From JAJFUE01 sp041687335 (GTDB taxonomy: Bacteria; Sumerlaeota; Sumerlaeia; MVZB01), in the NCBI GenBank assembly GCA_041687335.1, contig JAWLCE010000016.1:33503-97502 (forward strand): 64,000 nt of DNA. Reading direction: 5' to 3'. Below, piece after piece: positions 46,851 to 54,658 of this stretch (its first letter is position 1; each line of letters starts with the position of its first letter). Under the pieces are notes generated by a model. That model saw only the letters and a list, made by a program, of their open reading frames with translations, did not search any database and was not told where the DNA came from. The translations under genes and the position numbers were made by a program.

Positions 46851-47049
46851 GGTACCCTCTGCACGTTTGCGTAGACGGGTTGAAGCCGGGGCTAACAAAT
46901 TGGCCCGAAAAGGGACTGCTCAGCAGGGACCCGATATTTGCCAGCGGCGCCGGCAGCGTGGGATGATCAAGGCAGTCTCGGGAGCCGCCAACTTTTAACG
47001 ACCCCGGGGTCCGAGACCCCCCGGCAACCCCCATAGCGGAACGAAAATC

Positions 47050-48480
47050 ATGCTTATCTGGCTGAACCAACTCGGCTGGCGCTTGCTGGCCACCAGCGTC
47101 TTTTTCATGGTCGCGCTGAGCGCCACCGCCCAGGAAACGGCCCAGCAAACCTACCAGCGCCTTTGCGCCGTCTGTCACGGCGAGCAGATGCAGGGCGGGA
47201 TGGCCAGCAGTCTGGTCGACGGCCAGTGGGAGTTCGGCCGCTCGCGCAGTTATCGATTCCGCAACATCGCCGACGGCATCAGCGACCGCGGCATGCCGGC
47301 CTACCGCCACGTGCTCAGCGAGGAGCAGATCAACGGCCTGCTCGACCTGATCGAGCAACGCACGGAGGCCGGCGGCGGCGCCACCCGCAGCGCCGAACCC
47401 GAGACCCAACTCAGCACGTTCGAATACGGCATGGCCGCCGAGGTCTTCGTGGACGGGCTGAGCACGCCGTGGGCGATCGACTGGATCGACGCCGAGACGG
47501 CGCTGGTGACTGAACGGCCCGGCACGCTGCGCGTGGTGCGGGGGGGCGAGCTGCAACCGGAGCCGGTCAAGGGGACCCCGCAGGTGCTCCACCAGGGCCA
47601 GGGCGGCCTGCTGGACGTGGCCGTCGATCCCAACTACTCCGAAAATGGCTGGATTTACCTCGCCTACAGTCACGCCCTCGAGGGCGAGCGCAGCCCCGCG
47701 ATGACACGCGTGGTGCGCGGCCGCATCCGCGACCATGCCTGGATCGACGAACAGGTGGTCTATGAGGCTCCGCACGAGACTTATCTGACCACCCGCCACC
47801 ATTACGGCACGCGCATCGTCTTCGACCCCGAGAGCTACCTGTATTTTTCGATTGGCGACCGCGGCCGCATGAACGATGCCCAGCAGCTGGACCGGCCCAA
47901 TGGCAAGATTCACCGCCTCCACCGTGATGGCCGCGTGCCGGAGGACAACCCGTTTGTGGGGCGTGAGGGTGCGCTCGGCTCCATCTACAGCTATGGGCAT
48001 CGCAACCCGCAGGGGCTGGCGATCAACCCCGAGACGGGCCGCCTCTGGTCGGTCGAGCACGGCCCGCGCGGGGGCGATGAGCTGCACCTGATCCGCGCCG
48101 GCGCCAATTACGGCTGGCCGGTGATCAGCTATGGCCTCAATTACGATGGCAGCGTGCTGACGGGCCGGACGCAGGCGGAGGGGATGGAACAGCCGATCTT
48201 TTACTGGAATCCCTCGCCGGCGCTCTGCGGACTGGACTTCTACCGCGGCGAGCTGTTCCCGCGCTGGCGCCATCGGCTGCTGGCCTCCGCGCTGCGCTTT
48301 GAGGAGGTCCAGTTGCTCAACCTGTTCGAGGAGCGCGTGATGCACACCGAGGTGATCCTGAAGGGCCGGGGCCGCGTGCGTGAGGCGGTGGCCGGGCCAG
48401 ACGGCGCGATCTATGTCGTCACCAACCAGCCCGACCGCATCCTGCGGCTGACCCCGACCTCGGCCACGTTCGGGGATTGA
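47050..48480 (+). CDS. Exported cytochrome c fused to a PQQ-dependent sugar dehydrogenase domain
   Basis: 476 residues: signal peptide (to about ATAQ), a small class I cytochrome c with the haem motif CAVCH and the distal Met in GMPAYRHVL, then a glucose/sorbosone dehydrogenase beta-propeller (about 130-476). Propeller hallmarks are GLSTPWAIDWI, GGLLDVAVDPNY, FSIGDRG, YGHRNPQGLAINP, and EHGPRGGDELHLI with PQQ and calcium residues. The domain order gives an enzyme that oxidises an aldose in the periplasm and hands electrons to its own haem. It starts 200 bp after an RNA-like terminator and is probably monocistronic. Confidence 0.9.
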   Translation: MLIWLNQLGWRLLATSVFFMVALSATAQETAQQTYQRLCAVCHGEQMQGGMASSLVDGQWEFGRSRSYRFRNIADGISDRGMPAYRHVLSEEQINGLLDLIEQRTEAGGGATRSAEPETQLSTFEYGMAAEVFVDGLSTPWAIDWIDAETALVTERPGTLRVVRGGELQPEPVKGTPQVLHQGQGGLLDVAVDPNYSENGWIYLAYSHALEGERSPAMTRVVRGRIRDHAWIDEQVVYEAPHETYLTTRHHYGTRIVFDPESYLYFSIGDRGRMNDAQQLDRPNGKIHRLHRDGRVPEDNPFVGREGALGSIYSYGHRNPQGLAINPETGRLWSVEHGPRGGDELHLIRAGANYGWPVISYGLNYDGSVLTGRTQAEGMEQPIFYWNPSPALCGLDFYRGELFPRWRHRLLASALRFEEVQLLNLFEERVMHTEVILKGRGRVREAVAGPDGAIYVVTNQPDRILRLTPTSATFGD

Positions 48481-48489
48481 GCCGGCAGC

Positions 48490-49293
48490 TCAGCCGCCCA
48501 GCCCCTCCAGAAACGAGAGCAGGTGGGCATTATAGACCTCAGGGTGCTCCAGGTTGCAGAGGTGGGCAGCCTGGGGAATGACGACGAGTTCGGAGCCGAC
48601 AATCCGCCCCTGCATCGCGCGCCCGAGCGCCGGCGGCGTCACCGAGTCCTCCTCGCCAAAGAGCAGGAGCGTCGGCACCGCGATCCGGTCGAGCACGGCC
48701 GTGGTATCGGGCCGGGAGGCCAGCGCACGCAGCGCCCCCTGCAGCCCGATGGGCGGGTGGGTCTCGATGATCTCGAGCTGGTGGTCGATGATCTGCGGCG
48801 TGAGCGTGAAGGTTTGCGGGGCGAAGACCTTCTTGGCGAAGTCCTCGGCATAGAAACGCAACCCCTGGCGATGAATGGTATCGATCGCCCGCTCGCGACC
48901 CGTCCGCGCCGCCTCGTCATCAGCCGCGCTCTTGGTGGAGCTGAGCACCAGCGCGCGGAAGCGCCCCGGCTCACGCTCGAAGGCCCGCAGCAGGATGTAG
49001 CCGCCCATCGAGAGCCCGACCACGGTCGCCTGCTCGATCTGGAGGGCATCCAGCAGCAGGAACAGGTCATCGACATACTGGTCGATGGTGAACTCGCCGT
49101 CACCGGGATCGCTGCGGCCGAAGCCCCGGATGTCGTAGGTGACCACCCGCCAGCGCTCATTGAGCACCTCGACCTGCGGCAGCCACATTTCGTGGCTGAA
49201 GGGGAAGGCATGGATCAGCACCACCGGCGGCCCCTCGGGCTGGCCGGTGTCGGTGTAAAAAATTTTCGGCTCGTGAATGAAATTCTGCATCAT
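48490..49293 (-). CDS. Alpha/beta hydrolase
   Basis: 267 residues from ATG 49293, preceded by AAGGAGCC (a longer open frame upstream is not homologous). Oxyanion region HAFPFSHEMW, nucleophile elbow GLSMGGY (Ser), acid in LLFGEEDSVTPP and His in IPQAAHLCNLEHPE complete the triad. It resembles 3-oxoadipate enol-lactonase and related small hydrolases, but substrate cannot be told. It is convergent with the sugar dehydrogenase gene, 9 nt from its stop. Confidence 0.9.
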   Translation of the reverse strand: MMQNFIHEPKIFYTDTGQPEGPPVVLIHAFPFSHEMWLPQVEVLNERWRVVTYDIRGFGRSDPGDGEFTIDQYVDDLFLLLDALQIEQATVVGLSMGGYILLRAFEREPGRFRALVLSSTKSAADDEAARTGRERAIDTIHRQGLRFYAEDFAKKVFAPQTFTLTPQIIDHQLEIIETHPPIGLQGALRALASRPDTTAVLDRIAVPTLLLFGEEDSVTPPALGRAMQGRIVGSELVVIPQAAHLCNLEHPEVYNAHLLSFLEGLGG

Positions 49294-49379
49294 CGGCTCC
49301 TTGGGCACCCGCCACTGCGCAAGACCTGAGTCTGACAGGCTGATTTTAACCCAATCCACCGGCCGATGCCCAGCGTTGG

Positions 49380-49910
49380 TCAATCTTCGGCCGGGGAGGC
49401 TTCGCTTGGAGAACGGCTGGACTGATCGATCTGCTCGAGCCGGGCGAAGAGGGTTTCGCGGTCGTGCACGCCTTCGCCGGCGGGGCCGACCCGTGGCGCC
49501 AGGGCCAGCGCCTGCTCCAGGTGGCGACGGGCCGTCTCGGGCTCCTGAATGTATTCGTGGAGGCGGGCCAGGCGGGCGTGGGCGACGAAGCGCCAATAGA
49601 GCAGGTCGCGCGGGTCGGGCTCGGCCCAGCCCTCGGCTTCCACCAGACCGGCATGATGCTCAATCAGCCCGAGTGCCTGGCCCAGCTCCCAGACGGCAAT
49701 CAGCGGGTGGCCTTCCAGGTAGACGCGCTGGGCGAGTTCGAGCTGATGATCCAGATCTCGAAGTTGTTGCTGGCGCGCCGCCCGCTCCAGTTGCACCGGC
49801 AGCCAGAAGGTCATGAGAACAGCGCCCAGGATCATGCCGAGCACGATCCAGGGGATTCGCCCCAGGAAAACCCGCCAGACCAGCCACAGACTGAAGACAT
49901 GCAACCTCAT
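49380..49910 (-). CDS. Hypothetical membrane-anchored helical repeat protein
   Basis: 176 residues from ATG 49910 (ATG 49940 is an alternative that adds ten). One membrane helix (IPWIVLGMILGAVLMTFWLPV) near the N-terminus, then amphipathic helices resembling one or two TPR units (LELAQRVYLEGHPLIAVWELGQALGLI; ARLARLHEYIQEPETARRHLEQALAL). The C-terminus is Ser/Glu rich. No named family. It lies in the same direction as the alpha/beta hydrolase, 86 bp upstream of it. Confidence 0.6.
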   Translation of the reverse strand: MRLHVFSLWLVWRVFLGRIPWIVLGMILGAVLMTFWLPVQLERAARQQQLRDLDHQLELAQRVYLEGHPLIAVWELGQALGLIEHHAGLVEAEGWAEPDPRDLLYWRFVAHARLARLHEYIQEPETARRHLEQALALAPRVGPAGEGVHDRETLFARLEQIDQSSRSPSEASPAED

Positions 49911-50093
49911 GCGCCCATACCCCCACAGGTGGCTTATCATCGCAGATCGGCCCGGCAGGAAACAATGTGCTTCTATGGGAGGACGCCTCAACGGGCGCCA
50001 TGCCTAAATTGCAGATGGTCTTGTTCTAGGCGTCGGGGAACCTGATCGGCGAAAATGGAGTGAAGATGCTCAGTCTCTTCAAGGAGTTGGATC

Positions 50094-50546
50094 ATGATAA
50101 AGATAATGTTCAAACCACTTAGCCTGCTACTTGTCCTAACCCTCAGCGTGGGCATGCTGGGATGCCAGACGGTCCGGGACAATCCCCGCACGGCGGGCGG
50201 CGCGGCCATCGGCGCCGGCAGTGGCGCCCTGCTCGGAGGTGTCATCGGACACCAGTCGGGACACGCCGGCGCCGGCGCGCTGATCGGAGCGGGCACGGGC
50301 GCCGCCGCGGGAGGCCTGATCGGCCGCCAGTCCGACGAGCAGGTCCGGATGGAAGAACGAGTCGATCAGCTTGAGCGGGAACGGTATACCTACCAGCAGC
50401 CCGAGGCCAATGGCAGCTATAACGGCAGCTATAACGGCACCGATCAGTATCAGGGGGAGGTGTATCAGGAACCGCAGTCGAGTAGCGAGACCTATGAATA
50501 CCAGCGCGAGGAAAGCTATCAGCAGTACGAGCAATCGCGCTATTGA
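50094..50546 (+). CDS. Glycine-zipper lipoprotein, copy 1
   Basis: 150 residues. Lipoprotein signal with lipobox MLGC, then a conserved DNPRTAGGA and two glycine zippers (GAAIGAGSGALLGGVIGHQ, GALIGAGTGAAAGGLIGRQ). QSDEQV links to a coiled charged segment and a long Tyr/Gln/Ser-rich tail with the repeat GSYNGSYNG. Such 2TM glycine-zipper proteins (Rick_17kDa/SlyB type) insert into or cross the outer membrane envelope. It is a tandem paralogue of the gene at 50767. A hairpin terminator follows. Confidence 0.85.
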   Translation: MIKIMFKPLSLLLVLTLSVGMLGCQTVRDNPRTAGGAAIGAGSGALLGGVIGHQSGHAGAGALIGAGTGAAAGGLIGRQSDEQVRMEERVDQLERERYTYQQPEANGSYNGSYNGTDQYQGEVYQEPQSSSETYEYQREESYQQYEQSRY

Positions 50547-50577
50547 GGCGTGACCCGCAAAGTCCGCAAGCCCTGAA

Positions 50578-50622
50578 GGCTGGCGCAGAGTTCGGCAGGA
50601 CTCCGCGCCGGCCCTTTTCTTT
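50578..50622 (+). terminator. Terminator between the two glycine-zipper genes
   Basis: GGCTGGCGCAGAGT (50578-50591) pairs with ACTCCGCGCCGGCC (50600-50613), with one G-U pair and one mismatch, followed by CTTTTCTTT. It separates the paralogues, so each likely has its own promoter. Confidence 0.75.
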
Positions 50623-50766
50623 ATGCAGCAGCAACAGCGGCGGTCATGGGACTTTTTTTCTCCGATTCCGATGGAACCGGCCGGCCATTTCGGCGTCCAA
50701 TAGGCAGCAGAAATCAGAAGCCGGGTTTGGACGACCGGCCTTCGCGAGACAAGGAGCAGTCACACC

Positions 50767-51093
50767 ATGAATCGGCACAAGATCCTCACGCTGAGCATCC
50801 TCCTGGCCGCTGCCAGCCTGTTCGGAACGAGCGGTTGCAATACGATCTCCAATAATCCGCGCACGGCGGGCGGGGCGGCCCTGGGCGCCGGCGCCGGCGC
50901 GCTGGTGGGCGGCGTCGTCGGCCATCAGACCGGCCACAAATGGGGTGGGGCGCTGATCGGCGGAGCCACCGGGGCCGCGGTCGGCGGCGTCATCGGCGAT
51001 CAGTCCGACGAGCAGGTCCGTCAGCGACGGCGCATCGAGGAACTGGAGCGCCAGCGCTACCAGCAACCCTCCTATCATCAGCCCCGCTATTGA
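50767..51093 (+). CDS. Glycine-zipper lipoprotein, copy 2
   Basis: 108 residues, shorter version of its neighbour: lipobox TSGC, ISNNPRTAGGAALGAGAGAL, a second zipper GALIGGATGAAVGGVIGDQ, the same QSDEQVR junction and a short QQPSYHQPRY end. The shared NPRTAGGA and QSDEQVR segments show a tandem duplication with tail divergence. AAGGAGCAGTCACACC gives the ribosome binding site. Probable envelope lipoprotein. It is convergent with dgt, 1 nt apart. Confidence 0.85.
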   Translation: MNRHKILTLSILLAAASLFGTSGCNTISNNPRTAGGAALGAGAGALVGGVVGHQTGHKWGGALIGGATGAAVGGVIGDQSDEQVRQRRRIEELERQRYQQPSYHQPRY

Positions 51094-51094
51094 C

Positions 51095-52261
51095 TCAGGC
51101 ATCCGGCTCGAACAGCTCGCGATACTGCTGAAGGCAGGCGCGATCGGTCATGCCCGACAGAAAATCGGTCAGCACGCGCTCCAGGCCGTCGCGCTCGAGC
51201 CGGCCCTGAAACACCAGCGGCAGCAGCTCGGGGTGGCCGCGATAAAGCTCAAACAGCCGGCGAAAGAACCCGGCCGCCTTGTGCTGCATGCGCAGGGTGG
51301 TCGGGTGGCGGTAGACGCGCGCCATGAGGAAATCGCGCAACTGGCGCTGGCAGGCGTCCATCGGCGGGCTGAAACGAACCAGACGCCCCCCCGCCGCGCG
51401 CACCGCAACCGGGGAGTCAATCGCCTGCTCCTCGATGGCGCGCGCGATTTCGCCAACCGCGTCATCGACCATCCGGTCCATCAACGCCCCGAGGAAGCGG
51501 TTGCGCACGTGCGAGAAGGTTGACCCCGCCGGCAGCCGCTCGCGCTCCTCATGCCAGATCGCCGCCAGCCAGTCCAGCTCGCCCAGCAGTTCCGCCGTCA
51601 GCAGGCCCATCCCCAAGGCATCATCCAGGTCGTGGTGGTTGTAGGCGATCTCGTCAGCCAGGTCGACGACCTGTGCCTCGAGCGAGGGCTGCCCGCCATT
51701 GAAGTAGCGGCGCACGGCCGGCGAGCAGGCCTTGGAGTGATGGGCGATCCCCTCGCGCACCTCCCAGGAGAGGTTGAGGCCGGGCCGGTCGTGGAAGCGC
51801 TCCTCGAGGACCTCGACAACGCGCAGACTCTGGGCATTATGCTCGAAGCCATCGGCCAGCAGCTCATCGAGCACCGCCTCGCCGGTGTGGCCGAAGGGGG
51901 TGTGGCCGAGGTCATGCGCCAGCGCGATGGCCTCCACCAGGTCGTTGTTGAGCCCCAACGCGCGGCCGATGGTGCGCGCGATCTGGGCGACCTCGAGCGT
52001 GTGGGTCAGACGCGTGCGGAAGAAATCACCCTCATGAGTCACGTAGACCTGGGTTTTGTATTCGAGCTTGCGGAAGGCGGCGCAGTGCAGGATGCGGTCG
52101 CGGTCGCGTTGAAATTCGGTGCGCAGCCGGGCGGGGCGTTCGGGGGCCTCGCGGCCGCGGCTGGCGGCGCTGCGCTCGGCCCACGGCGCCAGCAGCCCCT
52201 CCTCGAGCAGTTCGAGCCGCTCGCGCGTGCGCAGGGCGCCGGGCAAGGTGGGATCGGTCAT
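51095..52261 (-). CDS. dgt: dGTP triphosphohydrolase-like HD protein
   Basis: 388 residues from ATG 52261 (the open frame extends upstream without homology). The family pattern RTEFQRDRDRILHCAAFRKLEYKTQV, then RTRLTHTLEVAQIARTIGRAL, the HD pair in ALAHDLGHTPFGHTGE, and the NHHDLDDA motif identify dGTPase family enzymes, which hydrolyse dNTPs to nucleoside and triphosphate. It probably tunes nucleotide pools. It lies 52 nt downstream of the DAHP synthase gene on the same strand. Confidence 0.94.
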   Translation of the reverse strand: MTDPTLPGALRTRERLELLEEGLLAPWAERSAASRGREAPERPARLRTEFQRDRDRILHCAAFRKLEYKTQVYVTHEGDFFRTRLTHTLEVAQIARTIGRALGLNNDLVEAIALAHDLGHTPFGHTGEAVLDELLADGFEHNAQSLRVVEVLEERFHDRPGLNLSWEVREGIAHHSKACSPAVRRYFNGGQPSLEAQVVDLADEIAYNHHDLDDALGMGLLTAELLGELDWLAAIWHEERERLPAGSTFSHVRNRFLGALMDRMVDDAVGEIARAIEEQAIDSPVAVRAAGGRLVRFSPPMDACQRQLRDFLMARVYRHPTTLRMQHKAAGFFRRLFELYRGHPELLPLVFQGRLERDGLERVLTDFLSGMTDRACLQQYRELFEPDA

Positions 52262-52313
52262 GTGGAGGGGGGCTCCGATTGGAATGGGCAAAACCGGCAG
52301 TCGAAGCTGTGAC

Positions 52314-53387
52314 TCAGGATGTGAGTTCGGGCGCGGGCGCGGCTGCGGCCTGTGCCGCCGCCTCGCGCAAGATGTCCTCGGTGGCTTCCCAGCCCAGGCA
52401 GGCATCGGTGATCGAAACGCCATACTTCAGCGCCGCCGGGTCGGAGCCAAGTGACTGCGCGCCCTCGCCCAGATTGCTTTCGATCATCGCGCCGACCAGC
52501 TCGAGGCGACCCTCGGAGCGCTGTTCCAAAAGCGAGCGCAGCACCTGGGGCTGACGGCGCGGGTCCTTGCCGGAGTTGCCATGGCTGGCGTCGATCATGA
52601 CGGCCGGGTTGAGCTTGCGCCCCCGCAGGGCGGTCAGGGCGCGTTCGACGTCTTCGCGTGCAAAATTGGGGCCCGTGCGCCCCCCGCGCAGGATCAGGTG
52701 GCCATGGCTGTTGCCGCGCGTGTGGACGACGCAGGTGCGGCCATCCTGGTCGATGCCGAGGAAGCAATGGGCATGGCGGGCGGCGTCCATCGCGTCGATC
52801 GCGATCTGGATGTTGCCGTCGGTGGCGTTCTTGTAGCCGATCGGCATGGAGAGCCCGCTGGTCAGCTCGCGGTGGATCTGGCTTTCGGTGGTGCGGGCGC
52901 CAATCGAGGCCCAGGCGATCAAGTCGGCGATATACTGGGGCGAAATCGGGTCCAGCATCTCGCTGGCCGCCGGCAAGCCCATTTCATTGATGCGCAGCAG
53001 CAGCCGACGGGCGCGGCGCAGCCCTTCCTCGATGTCGAAGCTGCCGTCGAGCCGGGGGTCGTTGATCAGGCCCTTCCAGCCGACCACCGTGCGCGGCTTC
53101 TCGAAGTAGACACGCATCAGAATTTCTAGGTCGCCGGCCAGCTCGCGGCGCAGGGCGGCGAGCCGGGTGGCATAATCCAGGGCCGCGGTCTCGTCATGGA
53201 TCGAGCAGGGCCCGACGACCACCAGCAGGCGGCGATCGCGCCCATCCAGGATCGCCCGCACGGCCTCGCGGCCGGCCACCACCGTTTTATTGGCCAGTTC
53301 GCTCATCGGCTGCTCGGCCTTGAGCGCGCGCGGCGCCAGCAGCGGGGCCAAGCCGGCGACATTGATATTTTCGGTTTGCCTGAGCAT
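52314..53387 (-). CDS. 3-deoxy-7-phosphoheptulonate synthase (class I, AroF/G/H type)
   Basis: 357 residues from ATG 53387. VVVGPCSIHD (Cys metal ligand), FEKPRTVVGWKGLINDP, IGARTTESQIHREL, VHTRGNSHGHLILRGG and MIDASHGNSGKDPRRQP are the conserved blocks of AroF/G/H enzymes. It condenses PEP with erythrose 4-phosphate to start the shikimate pathway. The length and blocks match the feedback-regulated enterobacterial type; which amino acid inhibits it cannot be read. Coupled in direction with dgt downstream. Confidence 0.96.
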   Translation of the reverse strand: MLRQTENINVAGLAPLLAPRALKAEQPMSELANKTVVAGREAVRAILDGRDRRLLVVVGPCSIHDETAALDYATRLAALRRELAGDLEILMRVYFEKPRTVVGWKGLINDPRLDGSFDIEEGLRRARRLLLRINEMGLPAASEMLDPISPQYIADLIAWASIGARTTESQIHRELTSGLSMPIGYKNATDGNIQIAIDAMDAARHAHCFLGIDQDGRTCVVHTRGNSHGHLILRGGRTGPNFAREDVERALTALRGRKLNPAVMIDASHGNSGKDPRRQPQVLRSLLEQRSEGRLELVGAMIESNLGEGAQSLGSDPAALKYGVSITDACLGWEATEDILREAAAQAAAAPAPELTS

Positions 53388-53518
53388 CCTGCGCGACCCT
53401 CGTTCACGCCGGCGGATTCCATCTGCTGGACCCTGCACCGGCACGCGATTTTGTGGCCATTCTAGCCGATCGCGCCGCCGATGAAAAGCCTCAAGACGCC
53501 AGCGCCAGAAAGTCGTTT

Positions 53519-54628
53519 TCAGTCGCGGGGGATGATGGTCCTGCGCCGATCGGCGCAAAGCCGGCGGATCTGGGTAAACAGGTCTTCGGCCTGCTCGGGC
53601 GTCTCGACCTCGACCCAGAGGAACAGGCGCGAGATGTCCAGCTCGCGGCAGCAGTCGAGTGCATCCTCGGGCGAAGTCGGAAGCATCGTGACGCCCTTGC
53701 CGGCGGCCTGGATGCTTCGCAGCAGGTCCATCCAGCGGCTCGCGTCCTCTTTCCCCGCGCCGGGGACCCACTGGATCGCATTAAGTTCGGGGATTTCGAG
53801 CAGCGTCGGCAGGTGGTGCAGCGCGCCGGTGCCGTCGAGGTGATACAGCGAGTGGTCGACATGGCGGGCGGTCTCGATGACATCGTTCAGGACAAACTCG
53901 CGGAACATCTTGTTGCTGATCATGCAGGTGAAGTCGTTCTGCCCGATGCAGACAAAACGACGCGAACTCCAGCCCATCGTCCAGTTGGAGGAGCCCTGCC
54001 CATAGGGCAGGATGATCTCGCTGACCTGATCGACGATCTCCTTGAACAGCCGGGTCAACTGGGGCATGAGCCGGGTGATCGAGTCGGGATCCAGCATCAG
54101 GTCGAGCGCCAGCCGATCGGGCCCGCGAAGGGCGGAGAGGGCGTCGATGCCGGTATGCAGGTCGGGGTAGCAGACGGCCCAGCGATCCTTGCCGGCCTCG
54201 GCCGAGGCGCGCAGCAGGTCGAGGTAAATGCGCCACCATTGATTGTCGGGATCGATCCGCAGCTGATCGACCTGGCTCAGGTCCTCGACGAAAGGATCGG
54301 TCCAGGAAGTGTTGTGGCGGGCGATGTCGAATTTGAGCTCGCCGCCGAGCCAGGCGGCCACTTGGTTGGGGCCGAGCCAGGGATTGTGAACCGGCAGGGC
54401 GTCGGCCACGAAACAGGTGCGGCTAAATCGATCATCAGCCGCCTCGACGACATATTGCGGGTCCAGCCACAACTGGAGCTCATCGGCGGGCGGGGCGAGG
54501 CGGCTGGGCTCGCCGGTGGGCGCCGTGATCCAGAGCAGGGGATACTCCTCGAGCTCGCCGCTGAAGAACGCCTCGTTGCGGGCGGCCGCCTTTTGAAGCC
54601 GGGCCGGATCGATCCAGATCGATTGCAT
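53519..54628 (-). CDS. Uroporphyrinogen decarboxylase-fold protein (function unknown)
   Basis: 369 residues resembling the URO-D/MtaA/methionine-synthase-like TIM barrel group found in sugar-catabolism operons of Planctomycetes and Lentisphaerae. Landmarks: GGELKFDIARHNTSW, YPDLHTGIDALSALRGPD, SSRRFVCIGQNDFTCMI, HVDHSLYHLDGTGALHH, and a C-terminal DISRLFLWVEVETPEQAED. Haem precursor decarboxylation is unlikely given context. It is the last gene of the eight-gene operon (30 nt after the symporter). Its real substrate is unknown; a metal- or cobalamin-dependent methyl transfer or C-C cleavage role is speculation. Confidence 0.75.
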   Translation of the reverse strand: MQSIWIDPARLQKAAARNEAFFSGELEEYPLLWITAPTGEPSRLAPPADELQLWLDPQYVVEAADDRFSRTCFVADALPVHNPWLGPNQVAAWLGGELKFDIARHNTSWTDPFVEDLSQVDQLRIDPDNQWWRIYLDLLRASAEAGKDRWAVCYPDLHTGIDALSALRGPDRLALDLMLDPDSITRLMPQLTRLFKEIVDQVSEIILPYGQGSSNWTMGWSSRRFVCIGQNDFTCMISNKMFREFVLNDVIETARHVDHSLYHLDGTGALHHLPTLLEIPELNAIQWVPGAGKEDASRWMDLLRSIQAAGKGVTMLPTSPEDALDCCRELDISRLFLWVEVETPEQAEDLFTQIRRLCADRRRTIIPRD

Positions 54629-54658
54629 GACGCCCCTCCTGCCGCCGTTGTCTTCACG

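Noticed and set aside
46684..48345. 553-codon minus-strand frame opposite the sugar dehydrogenase
   Set aside because: It is antisense to the cytochrome c/PQQ dehydrogenase, whose domains are unmistakable, and shows shadow composition.
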